Assembly (NCBI RefSeq): GCF_031177825.1 | Contig: NZ_JAPSKE010000007.1 | Location: 1-64,000 of the forward strand | Direction of reading: 5' to 3' | Length of the DNA stretch: 64,000 nucleotides | From: Paenibacillus sp. | Lineage (GTDB): Bacteria; Bacillota; Bacilli; Paenibacillales; YIM-B00363 | Shown here: in pieces, positions 59,295 through 64,000 of the stretch | Layout: each line of letters opens with the position of its first letter | Position numbering within the stretch: position 1 is the first letter of the stretch | Position numbers and translations under genes: made by a program | Notes under the pieces: generated by a model | The model's input: only the letters and a program-made list of their open reading frames with translations | Databases searched by the model: none | What the model was told of the DNA's origin: nothing

Positions 59295-60878
59295 TTGAAA
59301 AGGATACGGAACAGATCGGCAATCGCGTGGGGTCTCATTGCCTCGATGTCTTTCCTTACGATCGCCTGCTCCTCCGGCGGCGCGACGGCCCCGAAGACGG
59401 GCGAGCCGGAGAACGGCGGATCGAGCGCCGCCCCGGGAACGGCCGAAGCGGAGCCGGCTCGGGAAGAGGTGACGGTTCGTTGGATGCGGGGCGAAAACCC
59501 GGCTCAGGCGATCATGACGGATACGCCGGTGCTGCAAGAAATTCAAAAACGAACCGGCGTGGCGATCGAGTTGGAGCCGGTGCCGGGCAGCAACTATTCG
59601 GATAAAAAGAGCGCGCTCTTATCGACGAACAACATCCCGGACATTATGGGCGTGGAAGCGTCGGAGGTCGTGAGATACGCGAACACGGGCATGTTCGTCG
59701 CCGTGTCCGATTACCTCGACGCGATGCCGAACTTTGCGAAAATCATCGAGGAAAACCCGGAGATCAAAAAACTGTACGTCGACGGCAAGCTGTACTCGTT
59801 CCCGATCACGGAGAGCTACAAGATTCAAGGCGGCAAGGCGCTTCTGATCCGCACCGACGTCTTGGAAGAGCTGAACCTGAAAGCGCCGACCACGTTCGAC
59901 GAATTGTATGCCGTGCTGAAAGCGATGAAGGAGGCGTATCCGCAATCGTACCCGTTCTCCGCGCGGGGCATGTCGTTCATGGACGCGTTCTCGCTCGGCA
60001 TGGGCAGCGGCTACGGCATCACGTACGACGACGAAGAGAACAAGTATTTCTACGGTCAGAACAAGCCGGAATTCAAGGACGTGCTGACGTATTTGAACAA
60101 GCTGTATGCGGAAAAAATTCTCGATCCGGACTTCGCGATCAACACGAAACAAAATTGGGACGAAAAGCTGAGCACGGGAAAATCGCTCTTCTATTACGAC
60201 AACAATTCGTTCGCGGTGAACTACAACAAAGCGCTGCAGGAGGTCGATCCGGACGCGAAATTCGATCTGATCCCGTACTTGAAAAACGGGAAAGGCGAAA
60301 CGAAAGGGTGGCTGTACCCGAAGGGCTGGCTCGTCGACAATTACGTCGTGAGCTCGAAGACGAAAAATCCGGAAGCGTTGATGCGCATGTTCGATTGGAT
60401 GTACGGACCGGAAGGCACGCTCGCGACGAACTACGGCGTCGAAGGGGAAACGTACGAAATCGCGGACGGCAAGCCCGCGATCATGCCGTCGGTCATCGAC
60501 AAGTACAGCGCTTCCGGCGATCCGGTGCGCACGATGATGTCCGAGATCGGGCTTGGACTGCTGGCGCTCTCGGTGCACGTGGACGAAGGCCCGATGGTGC
60601 AAGGCTCCTCCCCCGACTTGGTTCGATGGGGCGACGAGCTCGCCGCGGACCCGGGGGCTTACTACGCGCCTAGCTTGGCGCCGGTATTCACGGAGGACGA
60701 GACGGAACGACTGAAGGACATTTCGTCCAAGCTGTCCATTTTGACGGAGGATGTAGTAAAATTCATTATCGGCACGAAGCCGTTGAGCGACTTCGACGCA
60801 TGGGCGAAGCAGCTGACCGACGCGGGCGCCGACGAGATGGAAGCGATCTACAACGAAGCCTTGCGGCGGGCATCGTAG
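59295..60878 (+). CDS. Extracellular solute-binding lipoprotein (second locus)
   Basis: Binding protein of 527 residues with lipobox LTIAC, lipidation at C25, and a Gly/Ala/Glu/Pro linker. VTVRWMRGENPAQAIMTDTPVLQEIQKRTGV and NNIPDIMGVEASEVVRYAN are typical of Paenibacillus family 1 binding proteins for plant or host polysaccharide fragments. TTG at 59295 is preceded by AGGGAGAAG. No ATPase gene nearby. Confidence 0.9.
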   Translation: MKRIRNRSAIAWGLIASMSFLTIACSSGGATAPKTGEPENGGSSAAPGTAEAEPAREEVTVRWMRGENPAQAIMTDTPVLQEIQKRTGVAIELEPVPGSNYSDKKSALLSTNNIPDIMGVEASEVVRYANTGMFVAVSDYLDAMPNFAKIIEENPEIKKLYVDGKLYSFPITESYKIQGGKALLIRTDVLEELNLKAPTTFDELYAVLKAMKEAYPQSYPFSARGMSFMDAFSLGMGSGYGITYDDEENKYFYGQNKPEFKDVLTYLNKLYAEKILDPDFAINTKQNWDEKLSTGKSLFYYDNNSFAVNYNKALQEVDPDAKFDLIPYLKNGKGETKGWLYPKGWLVDNYVVSSKTKNPEALMRMFDWMYGPEGTLATNYGVEGETYEIADGKPAIMPSVIDKYSASGDPVRTMMSEIGLGLLALSVHVDEGPMVQGSSPDLVRWGDELAADPGAYYAPSLAPVFTEDETERLKDISSKLSILTEDVVKFIIGTKPLSDFDAWAKQLTDAGADEMEAIYNEALRRAS

Positions 60879-60916
60879 CATCCATAGACGATCGATAACG
60901 GGGAGGGGGGAGACGC

Positions 60917-63253
60917 GTGAAGCGTTGGGTCGACTTATTCAGGGTCAACAGGATGTTTCTGAACATCCTCCTCTCCTTCTTGTCGCTGATCATCCCCGTC
61001 GTATTGCTCGGATGGATCAGTTACGTCAACTTCGTCAACGAATTCAAGCGAGAATATACCGAAAAAATCGAACTGCATCTCTCCTCCTCCAGCCACACGG
61101 TAGAGAACTACTGGAAGACGATTTACGAAGCGGGCGTCAACTTCTACGGCGATCCCGCCGTCAGGAGGCTGTTGCGAACGTCGACCTGGGCATCGGAGGA
61201 AGCCCGGTCGGACCTCCACGAATTGTTCGAGAGCATCGATCGCACCAGGTTTCACGTAAACCAATTCACGGAGGAGCTATTCGTATACGCCGACGGAACG
61301 TATGCGATGACGAGCGGAGGCGCGAACGACTTTCGGGCGTTCTTCGAAAAATTCCGCCGGTACGAAGGCATGGATGCCGAGGATTGGCTCGCCGCGCTCG
61401 ACTCCGACCGATCGCTCGAGATCGTCGGGCCGTCCCGCGTCACGACGAGTTTCCAAACGACGGAGGCGTTCTCGCTGCTCGTGCGCAATCGATCCGGCAA
61501 AAATCGCGCGGTGTTGGTCGCGGACGTTCCCGTCTCGAACGTCGTGCGCGCGCTGAAGCCCGTGCTGGATCAGGGAGCGACGGAGGTCGTCGTGACGGAC
61601 GGCGCCGGAAACGTAGTGTTGACCACCGACGAGCGATTCGCGAACGCGCGCGATTGGGGCGGGGACGTCGGTTCCGCCGGCGCCGGTTCGGTCGCGAACG
61701 CCGAGGTGCGGATCGACGGCGAACGCTACATCGTGTCGGCGGTATCGACGGGCATGTTCGGCTGGACGTATCGCGCGATTACGCCGCTTCAGGCGTTCCA
61801 AAGCCAAGCGCAAGGCATTCTTCGGTTAATTACCGTCATCAGCATCGCGTTATGCGTCATCGGTACCGCGTTCGCCCTTCTCTTTTCGTTGAAAATCTAT
61901 AAGCCGATCCGAAGAATCGTAGAAGTATATTTAGAGGAAGACAACCGACAGCAGCGGGACGACGCCGAACCGAAGCGCCCGAGCGATCTGTACGCGGTCG
62001 GAGACGGCATTCGGCAGTGGATGTCGTATCGCGGCCGGTATCTCGACGAATGGCAGTCGATGGCGCGCGAATACGCGGATCACGCCTTGCTGCAGATCGT
62101 TCGCGGATCGGATCGGAATCGGAAGCGGGACGAGGAGCTCGTGCGCATCTTGCAGACGCAATTGAACTTTAAGAAGGACGGGTATTTATGCTGTGCGATC
62201 ACGTTCGAATTCAAGGACACGTTCTTCCGGGACGTACAGGACGTCGAGCGCATCGTGATCGAAAATAAAATGAAAAACTTGATTCAAGGGTATTTGTCGG
62301 AGTATGCCCCGCTGCACGTCTTGGAATCGAACGATCATCTGTACGTCGCGATCGCGAACGTCCGGACGGACGAAGAGACGGAGCGGTTCAAGTCGGGCGT
62401 CGCGGAGTTCATCCGAACGTTCGAATACGACCGGCAATATTATCATATCCGCATCGGGGTCGGCCAGGCGTTCGCGGGTCTCGACGGCATCGCGAAGTCG
62501 TACCGCGGGGCGATGGCCGCGCTGCGGACGCTTCCTCCCGAGGACCCGTCGCGGGTCGCCTGCGCCGCGTCCCCGATCGATGCCCAAGACGTTCCGTATT
62601 CGTACGCGGACGAGAACAAGCTCTTGAAGGCTTTGCGATTCGGGAGCAAGGAGGAAGTGGAGCATACGGTCGACGAGCTGCTGCGAAAGTCGGGCCATGC
62701 CCTGTTCGCCCGGAACGGGCTCATCGGCGAGATGTATCATACGGCGACCCGGTTCGCGATGGAGCGCGGCATCGACGCCGACCGGCTGGCGAGCGAGTCC
62801 GAACGGGCGGCGTTGACGAATTCGGGGCCGTTCGCGAACGAGCAAGAGCTGGAAGAGCGGCAGCGGCTGCTGGTTTCCTATATGCACCGCATGATCGAGA
62901 CGCATCTCGGACCGAAGCAATCGCAGAAGTCGAGCCAATTGGCGCAGACGATCAAAGCGTACATCGAAGAAAACTACACCGACGATCTTCATCTCGAGCA
63001 TATCGCAGACAAGATGGAGGTATCCGTCAAGTACGTCTCGAGGGTGTTTAAAGAACATTACAACATGAACTTGACCGACTACATCAGCGAGCTGCGTATC
63101 CAGCTCGCGAAGGAGCTGTTGAAGACCAGCGGCATGGCGATTCAAGACATTTCGGAGCGCGTCGGCTTCTACAATCGAACGACGTTCCTGCGGACGTTCA
63201 AGAAGCTCGAGGGGACATCCCCGAACGAATACCGGCAGCGGCTGCGAGCATAG
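60917..63253 (+). CDS. Membrane-bound AraC-family regulator (second locus)
   Basis: A 778-residue one-component sensor-regulator. Transmembrane segments at about 13-35 and 294-318 frame an extracellular sensor region; a cytoplasmic linker follows, and the last 105 residues form the AraC DNA-binding domain (LEHIADKMEVSVKYVSRVFKEHYNMNLTDYI, then IQDISERVGFYNRTTFLRTFKKLEGTSPNEYRQ). It combines the roles of YesM and YesN in one chain. GTG start after GGAGGGGGG. Likely controls the transporter upstream and the sialidase-like gene downstream. Confidence 0.9.
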   Translation: MKRWVDLFRVNRMFLNILLSFLSLIIPVVLLGWISYVNFVNEFKREYTEKIELHLSSSSHTVENYWKTIYEAGVNFYGDPAVRRLLRTSTWASEEARSDLHELFESIDRTRFHVNQFTEELFVYADGTYAMTSGGANDFRAFFEKFRRYEGMDAEDWLAALDSDRSLEIVGPSRVTTSFQTTEAFSLLVRNRSGKNRAVLVADVPVSNVVRALKPVLDQGATEVVVTDGAGNVVLTTDERFANARDWGGDVGSAGAGSVANAEVRIDGERYIVSAVSTGMFGWTYRAITPLQAFQSQAQGILRLITVISIALCVIGTAFALLFSLKIYKPIRRIVEVYLEEDNRQQRDDAEPKRPSDLYAVGDGIRQWMSYRGRYLDEWQSMAREYADHALLQIVRGSDRNRKRDEELVRILQTQLNFKKDGYLCCAITFEFKDTFFRDVQDVERIVIENKMKNLIQGYLSEYAPLHVLESNDHLYVAIANVRTDEETERFKSGVAEFIRTFEYDRQYYHIRIGVGQAFAGLDGIAKSYRGAMAALRTLPPEDPSRVACAASPIDAQDVPYSYADENKLLKALRFGSKEEVEHTVDELLRKSGHALFARNGLIGEMYHTATRFAMERGIDADRLASESERAALTNSGPFANEQELEERQRLLVSYMHRMIETHLGPKQSQKSSQLAQTIKAYIEENYTDDLHLEHIADKMEVSVKYVSRVFKEHYNMNLTDYISELRIQLAKELLKTSGMAIQDISERVGFYNRTTFLRTFKKLEGTSPNEYRQRLRA

Positions 63254-63286
63254 CGGCCGAATCGCCGCACGGAGGGAAACACGTTC

Positions 63287-64000
63287 ATGACGAACATTAC
63301 GTTCGAGAAGCAATATATTTTCGAGGAAGGTCAGCCGTTCCGAAGCAGTCACGCTTCGACGGTCGCCGCGCTGCCGAACGGCGAGGCGCTGGCGGCGTGG
63401 TTCGCGGGCGCGCACGAGAAGGCGAGCGACGTCGCGATCTGGATGTCGCGGCGGAGCGCGGACGGGGTCTGGTCCGCGCCGTACAAAGCCGCGGACGAAG
63501 AAGGCATCGCGCACTGGAATCCGGTGTTGTTCGCGCAGGGCGATCGGGTGACGCTCTTCTATAAAGTCGGACATGAGATTACGGATTGGTTCACGCGCGC
63601 GATGCGGTCCGAGGACGGCGGCCGCACGTGGACGGCGCCCTCGGAGCTGGTGCCGGGCGACGTCGGGGGCCGAGGGCCCGTGCGCAACAAGCCGATCGCG
63701 CTGCCGGACGGGACGATTCTCGCGCCCGCCTCGATCGAACGCCATGACCCGGATGCGCCGGGCAAGCAAATTTGGGAGGCGTTCGTCGATCGGTCCGAGG
63801 ACGGCGGGGCGACCTGGACGCGGAGCGCGCTTGTACCGATGGACTTATCTACGTATGTAGGAGCGGAGCATTGGTTCGCCCGTGGACTGATCCAGCCGAC
63901 GCTGTGGCATTCCGGCGACCGGCGGGTGCATATGCTGCTCCGCAGCACCGAAGGACGCATCTTCCGAAGCGATTCGGACGACGCGGGGAGAACATGGTCC
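63287..64000 (+). CDS. Sialidase/BNR-repeat family protein, 3' end outside window
   Basis: The first 238 residues of a sialidase-fold beta-propeller protein. Asp-box motifs SxDxGxTW are seen at S108 (SEDGGRTW), again as SEDGGATW, and as SDDAGRTWS at the edge; a degenerate copy (RRSADGVW) lies earlier. The Asn/Pro-rich arginine motif of true sialidases is not clear. No signal peptide, so a cytoplasmic glycosidase acting on imported oligosaccharides is likely. GGAGGGAAA precedes ATG. Confidence 0.82.
   Translation, partial: MTNITFEKQYIFEEGQPFRSSHASTVAALPNGEALAAWFAGAHEKASDVAIWMSRRSADGVWSAPYKAADEEGIAHWNPVLFAQGDRVTLFYKVGHEITDWFTRAMRSEDGGRTWTAPSELVPGDVGGRGPVRNKPIALPDGTILAPASIERHDPDAPGKQIWEAFVDRSEDGGATWTRSALVPMDLSTYVGAEHWFARGLIQPTLWHSGDRRVHMLLRSTEGRIFRSDSDDAGRTWS

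Overview
The window looks like chromosomal DNA of a GC-rich, spore-forming member of the Paenibacillaceae. The signs are a CotF-type spore coat protein, a YheC/D-type spore coat ATP-grasp protein, YesM/YesN two-component pairs beside LplB/YtcP-type sugar ABC transporters, many TTG/GTG starts behind strong AGGAGG ribosome sites, and B. subtilis-like families (YutE, LipL, MhqD, NamA). No rRNA, insertion sequence, phage or CRISPR array was seen. The genus is an inference; no search was run.

Layout. 1-672: end of a tRNA array (fMet partial, Asp, Thr, Tyr, Lys, Leu, Cys, Pro) closed by a terminator. 966-1144: decayed PhnB-like gene. 1.3-9.0 kb: a DD-carboxypeptidase, then histidine kinase, response regulator, lipoprotein binding protein and two permeases, a complete sugar-import and sensing unit with a CcpA-type cre site. 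9.2-11.7 kb: quinone reductase divergent from an AraC regulator, then a TetR regulator. 11.7-14.5 kb: a visibly AT-richer island with an ankyrin remnant, a MerR/NmrA-like operon behind a MerR-type promoter, a frameshifted matrixin-like protease and an RCC1-like remnant. 14.5-25.3 kb: DrrAB-type exporter, EamA transporter, UspA, MhqD-like hydrolase, NamA, a 7TM-PAS-GGDEF protein, an FGGY kinase, a large hairpin element, a PD-(D/E)XK-winged-helix protein and ThpR. 25.3-28.7 kb: a possible Pho-type promoter with a short terminated transcript, an ECF sigma factor, two XRE regulators with an operator, and several very small membrane proteins. 28.7-30.9 kb: selD-mnmH, the tRNA selenouridine pathway. 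30.9-44.7 kb: housekeeping and signalling genes (NAGPA-like, LytTR-GGDEF-EAL, MurI, M14 peptidase, HesB-like, YheC/D, O-methyltransferase, MFS, CotF, CapA, FAH, GAF-HD-GYP, guanylate-kinase-like).

44.8-54.5 kb is one nitrogen-scavenging block: urtABCDE imports urea and ureABC with ureFGD hydrolyses it, behind a sigma-A promoter whose -35 overlaps an exact GlnR/TnrA-type box. ureE is absent. lipL, cutC and an asparaginase follow. From 57.3 kb to the right edge lies a second sugar-uptake locus: two permeases, a lipoprotein binding protein, a membrane AraC regulator and a sialidase-like protein cut by the window edge.

The most unusual items are the matrixin-like protease with an insertion in its zinc site, the LytTR-GGDEF-EAL fusion, the guanylate-kinase-like protein with a changed P-loop, the HesB-like protein with His-rich motifs where Cys is expected, the ECF/XRE/microprotein module, and several newly read operators and repeats.
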